This document shows positions 19,315 through 27,503 of a stretch of 64,000 nucleotides of DNA, piece after piece (positions within the stretch are counted from its first letter, which is position 1; each line of letters begins with the position of its first letter). A model generated the notes under the pieces. It searched no databases and was not told the origin of the DNA. It saw only the letters and a program-made list of their open reading frames with translations. Source of the stretch: CAZMRF01 sp964568735 (lineage in GTDB: Bacteria; Acidobacteriota; Polarisedimenticolia; JACPZX01); assembly GCA_964568735.1 (NCBI GenBank), contig CAZMRF010000015.1, forward strand, positions 17,738 to 81,737, read 5' to 3'. The position numbers were made by a program, and so were the translations under genes.

Positions 19315-20223
19315 TCACCGCGGCGCGGTCACCAGCATGATGAGGGCTGTGTCTCCGCCGTTGAGGCGCGAGGAGCCCACGACGAGAGTCTCTCCGACGC
19401 TCATGCCGAAGGAGGTCGAGATGATCGTCTTCGGCGGAGCGGGGGTTGTCTCGCTCTTGTGCCTGGAGCCATCGGGCCCTCCCACCTCCGTCGAGCCGAC
19501 CAGGGAGCGCGTGATGTCCGTCACCTCGAAGCTCTGGACCATCAGCTCCGGCTCTCCTTCGTCCATCCCGGGCCTGAAGCCCAGCTCGATCCGCATCTCT
19601 CTTCCTCCCGGCCCCTTCATCGTCGCGACACCCCGGAACGAGGTGCGGATCAGGACGGTGTCCAGGAGCAGGTAGCGCTTGTAGGGAAGGAAATCGCCGA
19701 GGTCCGCGATGGCCTGCCGGACGCTTCGGGGCAGGCTGTCGAGTCCCGAGCCGGAAGGAGGATCGCTCTGACCATCGGCATCCAGGTCCGACGTCGCCGA
19801 CGTGGTGCCCACGACCATCGCAACCTGGAAGAGCTGGGTCCGGCCGCCATGGGAGTCAGCCCTGGGCGCCCGCGCACTCGACGGAGCGCGCGGCGTCTCG
19901 GGGGGAGCGGGTGGCGCGGGGGGCGGTGAAGGGGGCTTTTCGGGTGCGGGCGGAGTCGGCTGCCTCTCCGAAGCTGGCGCAGCCGGGCTCGCTTCAAGTG
20001 CTGAAGGCGCCGGGGACTGCTCCACTGTGGGCACGGCCGGGGGCATTGCGAGGGCCGGTGGTGTCGAGGGCATCTCGGGCACGGGCGGTGCCGGAGGCTT
20101 CGCCGGGGCGGGGGCGACCGTGGGGGGCGATTCACGAGCCGCCTCCGTCTGGGCGAGGAGGGTGGAAGCCGGGAGAACAGTGGCGACGAGGAGCGCGAGA
20201 AGGAATCGACTAGGGAATCTCAT
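19315..20223 (-). CDS. Secreted Pro/Ala-rich protein, third gene of the ECF operon
   Basis: A 302-residue exported protein with signal peptide MRFPSRFLLALLVATVLPASTLLAQ. Residues ~30-125 are a Pro/Ala-rich low-complexity linker that could span periplasm or cell wall. The C-terminal 170 residues form an ordered domain (QLFQVAMVVGTTSA, FLPYKRYLLLDTVLIRTS, ISTSFGMSVGETLVVGSSR) whose last part resembles the beta-sandwich repeats of secretin-associated proteins. No named family is assigned. It follows the anti-sigma gene after 114 bp in the same direction, an arrangement in which such proteins may act in envelope sensing (inference). Confidence 0.65.
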   Translation of the reverse strand: MRFPSRFLLALLVATVLPASTLLAQTEAARESPPTVAPAPAKPPAPPVPEMPSTPPALAMPPAVPTVEQSPAPSALEASPAAPASERQPTPPAPEKPPSPPPAPPAPPETPRAPSSARAPRADSHGGRTQLFQVAMVVGTTSATSDLDADGQSDPPSGSGLDSLPRSVRQAIADLGDFLPYKRYLLLDTVLIRTSFRGVATMKGPGGREMRIELGFRPGMDEGEPELMVQSFEVTDITRSLVGSTEVGGPDGSRHKSETTPAPPKTIISTSFGMSVGETLVVGSSRLNGGDTALIMLVTAPR

Positions 20224-20337
20224 GCTGTTCCTCCAGTCCCCATCGGAAGGGGAGAGTCTTGAAGCTGAGTCGTTACTTGGAGTTCAGGCCCTGACAGGGA
20301 CGGGACCGTCGAGGGCGATCCTTCGGAGCGCGAGCCC

Positions 20338-20742
20338 TCACGAGCGATCCGATCCGGGCTGGCGCTCCGTGCGAAGCTCGAAGTCCGGATCGAGCGACCA
20401 GACGACGCGCGTGCCGCCCGCCGTCGTGAAGTGGATGGTTCTCACGGCCCGCTTCGACAAGACGATTCCCCCGGTGGAGGAGGAGGAATCGCGGCCCAGG
20501 CCCGGCGTGGAGAGATCGGGGAGCCGCACGAGGAGGAGGGCCGCCAGCGAGAGCGCAGCAAGGGCGGCGCCGGCCGCGAGCGGGATCCATCCCGGCCCCT
20601 CCGCTTGCTCCGCTTCCTCTAGAAGGGCCTGCCTCATGAGGGCGGCATCGCTCCTCGAGAGTCTATCCTCGGTCAGCAAGGGATCGGATGCCTTCAGGAT
20701 CGCGCCGAGGCGATCAGCTCCTTCCATCATGTCGGGTCTCAT
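20338..20742 (-). CDS. Anti-sigma-factor-like single-pass membrane protein
   Basis: A 134-residue protein with a soluble N-terminal half (MRPDMMEGADRLGAILKASD), one transmembrane helix at about 46-68 (AAGAALAALSLAALLLVRLP) and a C-terminal extracytoplasmic part. Its ATG overlaps the stop of the upstream ECF sigma gene by 4 bp (ATGA), the typical linkage of sigma and anti-sigma pairs. There is no zinc-binding HxxxCxxC motif, so it is not a ZAS-type anti-sigma. Function is inferred from position and topology. Confidence 0.6.
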   Translation of the reverse strand: MRPDMMEGADRLGAILKASDPLLTEDRLSRSDAALMRQALLEEAEQAEGPGWIPLAAGAALAALSLAALLLVRLPDLSTPGLGRDSSSSTGGIVLSKRAVRTIHFTTAGGTRVVWSLDPDFELRTERQPGSDRS

Positions 20743-21257
20743 CGCTCTCCCTCCATTCCGGGGGCGGTCCCGTCGCGTACGAGCAGCGAAGCGAGCCGCC
20801 TCCGCCCCACGGAAAGATGGTAACGGACTGTCACGGGGCTGATTCCTAGAAGACGGGCGATCTCCTCCGTGGGAAGCTCTTCGAGGTAGTGCAGGACGAT
20901 CACGGCGCGCCTCCTGGGTGAGAGTCCCGCGAGCGCCTTCCGGACACTGTCGCGCGCGACGGCAATATCCTCCGGCGAGGAGCGTGCCGCGTCGGGCGAT
21001 GGCGCTCTCAGCAGTCCTCTCTCCCGAACGCGCATCCGGCGCCGCCGGTCCCGGCCATGGTTCACGAGGACCCTCACCAGCCAGGCCTCCTCGCTGCTCG
21101 GGCCGTCCGGCAGTGAACGGATGGACCGGGCGGCGCGCAGGAAGGTCTCCTGCACGGCGTCCTTCGCCTCTTCGGGGTCAGGGCAGAGCCGGCGCGCCAG
21201 CCGGTAGAGACGCTGGTGGTGAGCGTCGAAGAGGCGCTCGAGCCGTTCCCTCGACAT
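20739..21257 (-). CDS. ECF-family RNA polymerase sigma factor
   Basis: A 172-residue sigma-70 protein with region 2 (LFDAHHQRLYRLARRLCPDPEEAKDAVQETFL) and region 4 (LSPRRRAVIVLHYLEELPTEEIARLLGISPVTVRYHLSVGRRRL, cited by its 20-residue parts), joined by a short linker and lacking region 1 and 3. It directs polymerase to a small regulon, probably including its own operon. Start ATG 21257 has GGAG eight bases upstream; the frame extends to 21311 but the extra residues are not sigma-like. It overlaps the anti-sigma-like gene by 4 bp. Confidence 0.92.
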   Translation of the reverse strand: MSRERLERLFDAHHQRLYRLARRLCPDPEEAKDAVQETFLRAARSIRSLPDGPSSEEAWLVRVLVNHGRDRRRRMRVRERGLLRAPSPDAARSSPEDIAVARDSVRKALAGLSPRRRAVIVLHYLEELPTEEIARLLGISPVTVRYHLSVGRRRLASLLVRDGTAPGMEGER

Positions 21258-21683
21258 GGCGTCGCTCCGCGACAACGACCGGGCAGGATGTGGTACCGCC
21301 GCAGCGCTCACACACAGGACAGACGCGCGGAGAGCCGGACATGTTGGGCGGCACGCCGCAGGGACGACAACGGATCCGGCGGCTGACCCAGGCCGCCCAC
21401 AACCCTACCCCACCGTTGGGTCGTCTGTTTGCCAAGTCACTCGGCGAGGCCGGAAACCCCTGCTGGTGGCATTCCCGAGGGAGATTCCTGCTCTCGGGGA
21501 CCACCTCAGGAGGAGGCGACTTGACGCTGGGCTCCGTCAGCAGATGGCCGCCGAGCGCGTGTTGTTGCATGACCCCGCGAGAGCAGGCCGGGCGACCTCG
21601 GCATCAGAGCAGGGTGATAGAATCTCCCGCGCTCAGCTCGAATGGCCACTTCGGGTCGTTCGTGGCCCGCAGGAGGAAAGGAG
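21258..21683. other. Divergent intergenic region between the ECF operon and a secreted-protein gene
   Basis: No gene is called in these 426 bp. A minus-strand open frame through 21290-21400 encodes CPVCERCGG preceded by CRPCG, like a zinc ribbon, but it runs out of frame into the sigma gene and has no start or ribosome site. A weak promoter (TAGAAT at 21618-21623, no good -35) may serve the rightward gene. Confidence 0.4.
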
Positions 21684-22352
21684 ATGAGACACGCCCTCTT
21701 CGCCGGATCTGCGCTGGTCGCATCACTCGGGCTCACCGCCCTCCTCGCAGCCGATCCCTTGAAGGTCGTCTCACCCGGCGAGAAGGTGGACGGCAAGACC
21801 ATGGCCGAACACGCTGCCGGCTGGTGGAAATGGTCGCAGTCCGTCCCCAATGATCGCGATCCCGTCAGAGACGACAGCGGGAAGTTCTGCGACGTGGGCC
21901 AGAGCGGCGCCGTGTGGTTTCTCGCTGGCACCTACGACGGATCCCATGTGTCGAGGACGTGCGAGGTCCCGGCCGGCAAGTACGTTTTCTTTCCCGTCAT
22001 CAACAGCGTTGCCTGGAAGGGACCCAGGTCGGAGATGACGTGCGCCGATGCGAAGCGGTCCGCGGCCCGTCAGATTCAGGAAGCCCTCGAGCTGTTCGTC
22101 GAGTTGGATGGAGCGCCTCTGTCGAAGGTCAAACGGTACCGCGCCGCATCCGACGAGTGCTTCAACGTCTACGAGAGGGTCGAGGAAGGACCGGGGTCGA
22201 GCGACGGCTATCCAGCGGCGACGGACGGGTTCTGGATCATGCTGGAGCCGCCGTCCCCCGGAGAGCACCACCTCAAGTTCGGCGGCCGACAAACGAAGGG
22301 AGAGCGACCGGGAGTGATCCAGGACATCGAATACATGCTCAAGATTCGCTGA
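21684..22352 (+). CDS. Conserved secreted protein of unknown function
   Basis: A 222-residue protein with a signal peptide (MRHALFAGSALVASLGLTALLAAD). The mature part starts with AEHAAGWWKWSQSVPNDRDP and contains FCDVGQSGAVWFLAG, SRTCEVPAGKYVFFPVINS and a C-terminal GEHHLKFGG. This is a recurring pattern of uncharacterised exported proteins in many phyla; several conserved cysteines suggest a disulfide-stabilised beta domain. ATG 21684 is chosen because AGGAGGAAAGGAG immediately precedes it. No partner gene is apparent. Confidence 0.75.
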   Translation: MRHALFAGSALVASLGLTALLAADPLKVVSPGEKVDGKTMAEHAAGWWKWSQSVPNDRDPVRDDSGKFCDVGQSGAVWFLAGTYDGSHVSRTCEVPAGKYVFFPVINSVAWKGPRSEMTCADAKRSAARQIQEALELFVELDGAPLSKVKRYRAASDECFNVYERVEEGPGSSDGYPAATDGFWIMLEPPSPGEHHLKFGGRQTKGERPGVIQDIEYMLKIR

Positions 22353-22492
22353 GGGAGAGGCCCATCGTCTCCGGTCACACCCCGAGCGCATGGAAGTCGA
22401 ACTCCGATTCACCTCCGTCGGGCCTCGTCGCGTCGGGATGCATCTCATCCTGGAGGCTTCACGCGCTGCGGGGCTGAGATAGCCGGGCACCC

Positions 22493-23461
22493 ATGACAGC
22501 AGCGACACGAGCCCGCTGGTACACCCACGGGTGGAACCGGGATATCTCCTGGAGGCTCATCCTCGGCATCCTCCCCAGGGTGCCGGGGCCGCTCCGGCCG
22601 CCGCTCCATCTCGCGGTGAGCACGCTCTGCTTTCTCGTCATGGGGGAGGAGCGCCGCGCGGCCCGGAAGAACCTCGGGCAGGTCACCGGCGCGCCCGGGC
22701 CGGCCGGCCTCCGCATGACGTGGCGCCTCTTCCACAATTTCAGCCGCTTCATGACGGCCTACATCGATCTCCCGCCGTGGCGTGGCGAAGCCCGCGGGCA
22801 GGGAGCCGTGGCGAATGGCGAGGGGCTCGAGGAGCGGATTGCCGGAAGCGACGGAGGGCTCGAGGTCGTCCGCCGCGCCCTCTCGCGCGGGCGCGGCTTG
22901 ATCCTTCTCGGCATGCACCTCGGGCAGTGGGACCTGGCGCTCATCGCGCTCGCCCGGGCCGGGTACAAGGTCACGGTGGTGATGCGCCGCGAGGACGAGG
23001 AGGCCTCGCGGTTCGCGGACGCGTGCCGCCGTGCCGCGGGCATCCGGGTCGTTCATGCAGGTGAGAGCCCCTGGCTCTTCGTGGAGCTGCGCTCGGCCCT
23101 CCAGCGCAACGAGATCGTCGCCATGCAGGGCGACCGCGACATGGGAGGACGGACGCTGGCGGTGAGGCTCTTCGGCAAGCCGCTCCGGATCCCGGCGGGC
23201 CCGTGGGAGCTGGCCTCGTTGTCGGGGGCCCCGATCCTGCCCGGCGCGCTCCTGCTTCGAGGGGGGCGCGGCTTCGAGATGATCTGGGGGGAGCCCATCG
23301 AAGTGGGGAGAGCGGATGGACTAGAGGATGGCTCGGCCGATCCCGCGTGCCTCGGGGGAGCCATGGAATCGCTCATCCGCCGCTGCCCCGAGCAGTGGTT
23401 CAACTTCTACGACGTGTGGAACGGCGGCCTGCCCGGGCCGGCTATCGACGGTGAAGCCTGA
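22493..23461 (+). CDS. LpxL/HtrB-like lipid acyltransferase
   Basis: A 322-residue protein of the lysophospholipid acyltransferase superfamily (LpxL/LpxM type). It has an N-terminal hydrophobic segment, the catalytic HxxxxD box H142-D147 in GMHLGQWDLAL, a substrate block VAMQGDRDMGGR, and the C-terminal CPEQWFNFYDVWN typical of acyltransferases in aryl-polyene and lipid A pathways. It would transfer an acyl chain from ACP or CoA to a lipid or pigment head at the inner membrane. It heads a run of plus-strand genes (flavoprotein, ketosynthase, ketosynthase-like), consistent with a role in acylating their product. Confidence 0.85.
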   Translation: MTAATRARWYTHGWNRDISWRLILGILPRVPGPLRPPLHLAVSTLCFLVMGEERRAARKNLGQVTGAPGPAGLRMTWRLFHNFSRFMTAYIDLPPWRGEARGQGAVANGEGLEERIAGSDGGLEVVRRALSRGRGLILLGMHLGQWDLALIALARAGYKVTVVMRREDEEASRFADACRRAAGIRVVHAGESPWLFVELRSALQRNEIVAMQGDRDMGGRTLAVRLFGKPLRIPAGPWELASLSGAPILPGALLLRGGRGFEMIWGEPIEVGRADGLEDGSADPACLGGAMESLIRRCPEQWFNFYDVWNGGLPGPAIDGEA

Positions 23462-23541
23462 GAGTCCATCCGCGAGTCGAGGGAGCAACGGTTTATCGAG
23501 GTCACCGATGATCACGAGAGCATCTCGTTTCGGAAACGTCC

Positions 23542-24840
23542 ATGCATGACGTCGCTGTAATTGGCGGAGGCCCCGGCGGCTCCACGGTGGGTGCGTTGCT
23601 GGGCGCCGCGGGGCGCGACGTCGTCGTCCTGGAGCGTGAGCGCTTCCCGCGCTTCCACATCGGCGAGTCGCTTTTGCCATGGAACATGCGGATCTTCGAG
23701 CGCCTCGGCCTCGTCGAGGCTCTCGGCTCGACCTTCATCGAGAAGTGGGGAGTGGAGTTCCTCTCGTCGACCGGCGATCTCTCCCGCACCTACCACTTCG
23801 ACAACGCTCTCGACGTCCGCTACCCGAAGTGCTTCGAGGTCCAGCGGGCCCGCTTCGATCAGATTCTCATCGAAAACGCCGCGCGGCGGGGGGCCCAGGT
23901 CCGCCAGGGAGCGACCGTCCAGTTGGTGAGCCGGCGCGCGGATGGCGCCTGGGATCTCGACGTGGAGTCGGCCGAGAGGGGCAGGGAGCAGATCGAGGCG
24001 CGCTTCCTCGTGGACGCGAGCGGCCGCGACGCCTTCATGGCGCGACGGGAGGGTCTGAGAGTCCAGGATCCGCTGCTGCGCAAGGCCGCCTTCTTCGCGC
24101 ACTACCGGGGAATTCCCCGCGCTCCGGGGCGGGACTCCGGCAACATCGTGGTTGTCATCATGAAGGACGGCTGGTTTTGGTTCATTCCCTTCTCCGACGG
24201 GACCACGAGCGTCGGCCTCGTCACCGACGGGACGGCGGTGCGCGCTTCGGGCCTGCGCGCCGAGGAGGCGCTCGAGGAGGGGATACGCCGCTGCCCGGCC
24301 GCCCGGCGCCTGACCGAGCGGGCCGAGAGGATCACGCAGATCTGGAGCGCCAGCGACTGGTCCTACAAGTGCCGCCGGATCGCGGGGGATGGCTGGCTCC
24401 TCGTGGGAGATGCCGCGGCCTTCGTGGACCCGGTCTTCTCCTCGGGAGTCCTCCTGGCGATGACCTCAGGGGAGGCCGCCGCTGATCTTCTCGACGCCAC
24501 GCTCACGCGGGGTACCGTGGATCGATCCCGGTGGCGCAGGTACGAGAAGGAGGTCGTCAGGCACGTCGCGGGGTTCCGGAGGATGGTCGGGCTCTTCTAC
24601 ACGCCGGCCTTCGCGCAGCTCAGCCTCCTGCCCAACGACAGGTTCAGCCTCCCCGGCGCAGTCCTGAGCCTCCTGGGAGGCAACATTGACCACGGTTTCT
24701 CCGTGCAGTGGCGGCTCGAGATCTTCTACGCCCTGGGATGGGCCTTCAGGCACCTGGGGATCGGGCCCGCGGTCGAGCTGCATTCCGTCTTCGAGGAGAG
24801 GAGTGCCGCGCCTGACGCGGTCGGAGCGCCCGCGGCATGA
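23542..24840 (+). CDS. Flavin-dependent halogenase-like oxidoreductase in a ketosynthase operon
   Basis: A 432-residue FAD enzyme. It shows GGGPGGSTVG (8-17), FHIGESLLPWN (38-48), a candidate catalytic lysine K68 in TFIEKWGVEF, the WFWFIP box at 211-216 matching WxWxIP, and a second FAD motif VGDAAAFVDPVFSSGVLLA. These are the landmarks of flavin-dependent halogenases acting on phenols or carrier-bound aromatics; related enzymes are hydroxylases or reductases, so halogenation is inferred. It overlaps the downstream ketosynthase by 4 bp (ATGA), so it very likely acts on the same carrier-bound or aromatic intermediate. It also lies 80 bp after the acyltransferase gene. Confidence 0.82.
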   Translation: MHDVAVIGGGPGGSTVGALLGAAGRDVVVLERERFPRFHIGESLLPWNMRIFERLGLVEALGSTFIEKWGVEFLSSTGDLSRTYHFDNALDVRYPKCFEVQRARFDQILIENAARRGAQVRQGATVQLVSRRADGAWDLDVESAERGREQIEARFLVDASGRDAFMARREGLRVQDPLLRKAAFFAHYRGIPRAPGRDSGNIVVVIMKDGWFWFIPFSDGTTSVGLVTDGTAVRASGLRAEEALEEGIRRCPAARRLTERAERITQIWSASDWSYKCRRIAGDGWLLVGDAAAFVDPVFSSGVLLAMTSGEAAADLLDATLTRGTVDRSRWRRYEKEVVRHVAGFRRMVGLFYTPAFAQLSLLPNDRFSLPGAVLSLLGGNIDHGFSVQWRLEIFYALGWAFRHLGIGPAVELHSVFEERSAAPDAVGAPAA

Positions 24841-26174
24841 AGCGGGTCGCCGTCACGGGGCTCGGGATCATCTGCTCGCTCGGCCGCGGAGCGGATGAGG
24901 TCTGGCAGTCGATCGAGTCGGGGCGCCCCGCCTTCCGCCCTCCAAGCCTCTTCGACCCCGCCGGGGCATCGCGTGCTCCCGTGGGAGAAGTTCAGCTCAA
25001 CGATGGAGCGGTCGAACGACGAAGCAGTTCGACGCCTCATGCCTCCAGCGTTGCAGGGAATCTCCCGAATCAGGTGCAGATGTCGGGAGATGTGAACCTC
25101 GCACGCCTGTCCGATCCTCGCGCCGGAGAATGGAGCCGGCTCGAGCGGATGGTCGAGGTTGCGGCACGCGAGGCGATCGCCCAGGCGGGACTTCAGCCCG
25201 GCCCGGCTACTTCCACATTCGGTATCGCGCTCGGCAACTCCAACGGAGGGATGCTCGAAGCGGAGGGCTGGTACGCCGGTGAGATCGCGCGTAGAGGCGG
25301 CTCTGGTGAGCAAGAAGGGGGAGCACTGTCTGCCTCGGCCGCGCTGGTTCTTCCGGCGTCGGGCTCCACGGACCGGCTCGCGGCCTGGCTCGGCGCACGG
25401 GGGCCGCGCCTCACTGTGACGACGGCCTGCTCCTCGTCGGCGGCCTCCATCGCACTGGCCGCGGAGAGGATCCGCGACGGCGAAGTCGCCGCGATGGTGG
25501 CCGGCGGGGGAGATCCGCTCTGCAGGCTGACCTACGCCGGCTTCGCTTCGCTGCGCCTCCTCGACCCCGAGGGGTGCCGCCCCTTCGACGCGAAGCGGCG
25601 CGGCCTCACGCTCGGAGAGGGAGCCGCCGTCCTCGTCCTCGAGGAGATGGAGAGGGCCCGGCGCCGCGGGGCGATGCCCATCGCGGAGATCCTCGGCCAC
25701 GGCGCTTCCTGCGATGCGTGGCACATGACGGGATGCCACCCCGAGGGGCGCGGAATGAAGGCGGCGCTGAGCGAAGCGCTCGATCGGGCTTCAATCGCGC
25801 CCGAGCGCGTCGGCTACGTGAACGCCCACGGCACGGCGACGCCGGCCAACGACGCCGCCGAAGCGCTCGCCATCGCGGAAACCCTGGGCGGTGCCGTTCC
25901 CGTCAGCTCGACGAAGTCGCTGCACGGCCACCTGCTCGGCGGCAGCGGAGCGGTGGAGGCGGCGATCACGATCCTCGCCCTCGCGCGCGGCTTGCTCCCG
26001 GCGACGGCAGGCACGGAAGTGCAGGATCCCGCGGCGCAGATCGATCTCGTCATCGGGCGCCCGCGACCCGCCCGCGCGGAGTGCGCGATCTCGAACAGCT
26101 TCGGCTTCGGCGGAGGCAACATCGTCCTCGTCTTCGCGGCACCCGCGAGGGGAGCGCCAGAGGCCCGCCCGTGA
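24837..26174 (+). CDS. Beta-ketoacyl-ACP synthase (KS), catalytically complete
   Basis: A 445-residue FabF/type II PKS ketosynthase that condenses an acyl primer with malonyl-ACP. The Cys-His-His triad is intact: C198 in TVTTACSSS, H331 in VNAHGTATPAND and H365 in STKSLHGHLLGG. FGFGGGN near the end is the gating loop. Its ATG overlaps the flavoprotein stop and its stop overlaps the next KS-like gene (GTGA), so the three are coupled. With the partner it forms a probable KSalpha/KSbeta pair. It is one of three active ketosynthases in the window. Confidence 0.93.
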   Translation: MKRVAVTGLGIICSLGRGADEVWQSIESGRPAFRPPSLFDPAGASRAPVGEVQLNDGAVERRSSSTPHASSVAGNLPNQVQMSGDVNLARLSDPRAGEWSRLERMVEVAAREAIAQAGLQPGPATSTFGIALGNSNGGMLEAEGWYAGEIARRGGSGEQEGGALSASAALVLPASGSTDRLAAWLGARGPRLTVTTACSSSAASIALAAERIRDGEVAAMVAGGGDPLCRLTYAGFASLRLLDPEGCRPFDAKRRGLTLGEGAAVLVLEEMERARRRGAMPIAEILGHGASCDAWHMTGCHPEGRGMKAALSEALDRASIAPERVGYVNAHGTATPANDAAEALAIAETLGGAVPVSSTKSLHGHLLGGSGAVEAAITILALARGLLPATAGTEVQDPAAQIDLVIGRPRPARAECAISNSFGFGGGNIVLVFAAPARGAPEARP

Positions 26175-27418
26175 GGAGCGTCGCCGTCACGGGCCTCTCG
26201 GTCATCACGGCAGCGGGCGGAGGAGCCGAAGCCTTCGCCGCGGCGATCAGTGAGGGCAGGCCGCTGGGCGAAGAGCGCGAGATCGCTCTTCCGCGAGGAA
26301 GAAGGCGCCGCATCCGCGTGGCATCGCTCGGCGCGTGGGAGGCCGGCGAGCATCTCAGCCCGCGGGAGCTGCGGAAGATGGCACCCGAGTCCCAGGCTGT
26401 CTGCGCCGCCTTCATCGCGGCGAACCGGGGCTCCGGTGCGCCGGGCCGCCCCGTCCCGGCCGAACGGGTGGGGACCTACCTCGGAAGCGGCTTCGGCTGC
26501 ACGAGGACCACCGAGGACTACCTGCGCGGCCTCTTCACGGAGGGAATGGCGACAGTGAGCCCCTTCCTCTTCGCGGAGTCGCTCGCCAGCTCGCCTCTGG
26601 GTCACGCGGCGATCCACCTGGATGCCCGGGGCCCGAGCATCGCGCTCGCCGGCGGCGACGCGGCGGCGGTAGCAGCCGTGGCGGAGGGTTGGAGGGCGAT
26701 CCGGAGAGGGAGAATCGACCGCGCCATCTGCGGCGGCTTCGAGCTGGCAGGTCCCACGTTGATCGAAGTCCTGGCGAGGCTCATGGAGCACGGGAGTCCT
26801 TCGAGTTTCATCGGGGATGGCGTCGCGGCTTTCGTCCTCGAGGAGGAGGAACAGGCCCGGGCCGGCGGCGCGCCGTTGCTGGCCCGCATCGTTGGGGCCG
26901 GAGCGGCCGGCGATCCGCGCGCGCCCCGCACCGACTGGAGCCACGACCCGGCTGCCTGGGCGGCGGCCCACGACGCGGCGCTCGCCCATGCCAGCAGGGA
27001 CGCTACGCTCGCGCAGACATGGTCTGCAGTGCCCGCGCGGGCGGGCCGGGACACCACGCTCTCTGATGCAGGTGCTCCCGCGACACCGAGCGGGTTCAGG
27101 AACTCTCACGATCCATTGTCCCGGGCGGGCGGAGCTGCTTCGAGGCTGCAGTGCGTCTTCCGCCACGACCCCCCCTCACCGGCAGCCGCCGAGGCGGAGC
27201 GGCGTTCGATCGAGAGGCTCCAGGCCGAGAGGGGCGCGTCTCGCACGGAGGGCGTGCACGGGATCTTCGGCAGCTACGCGGCGGCGGGAGGCCTCTCCAT
27301 CGCGGCCGCGATCCTCGCCTGCGAGGAGAGCGGCGGGCTCGTGCTCGTCTCGGCAGGTTCCTGGGGCGGCTCGACGTCGGCCCTGGTCCTGGAGCCCCTG
27401 GCGCGGCAGCCGGCCTGA
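26171..27418 (+). CDS. Ketosynthase-like partner lacking the active-site Cys (KSbeta/CLF-type)
   Basis: A 415-residue ketosynthase-fold protein starting at GTG 26171, which overlaps the stop of the active KS. The N-terminus (MRSVAVTGLSVITAAGGG) and C-terminus (AGSWGGSTSALVLE) follow the KS fold, but the active-site block TACSSS is replaced by SIALAGGDAAA (156-166) and the His motifs NAHGT and KxxxGH are not recognisable. It therefore cannot condense by itself and probably dimerises with the preceding KS to set chain length, as in KSalpha/KSbeta and ApeO/ApeC pairs. Residues ~290-350 look variable and low-complexity. Confidence 0.82.
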   Translation: MRSVAVTGLSVITAAGGGAEAFAAAISEGRPLGEEREIALPRGRRRRIRVASLGAWEAGEHLSPRELRKMAPESQAVCAAFIAANRGSGAPGRPVPAERVGTYLGSGFGCTRTTEDYLRGLFTEGMATVSPFLFAESLASSPLGHAAIHLDARGPSIALAGGDAAAVAAVAEGWRAIRRGRIDRAICGGFELAGPTLIEVLARLMEHGSPSSFIGDGVAAFVLEEEEQARAGGAPLLARIVGAGAAGDPRAPRTDWSHDPAAWAAAHDAALAHASRDATLAQTWSAVPARAGRDTTLSDAGAPATPSGFRNSHDPLSRAGGAASRLQCVFRHDPPSPAAAEAERRSIERLQAERGASRTEGVHGIFGSYAAAGGLSIAAAILACEESGGLVLVSAGSWGGSTSALVLEPLARQPA

Positions 27419-27503
27419 GATCTCAGCCAGCCTCTGACCGGAAGCCGCAGCCCCGCACCGCCTGCGACACTGCGCGGCCAAGGTCGGACGTCAGGCGTCC
27501 GTG

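Noticed and set aside
21258..21400. Zinc-ribbon-like CRPCG...CPVCERCGG on the minus strand upstream of the ECF sigma gene
   Set aside because: No start codon or ribosome site, and the frame runs out of phase into the sigma gene. It could be a remnant, but evidence is insufficient.
22390..22480. 30-codon frame MEVELRFTS... between the secreted protein and the LpxL-like gene
   Set aside because: No ribosome site and no recognisable domain; left as intergenic.
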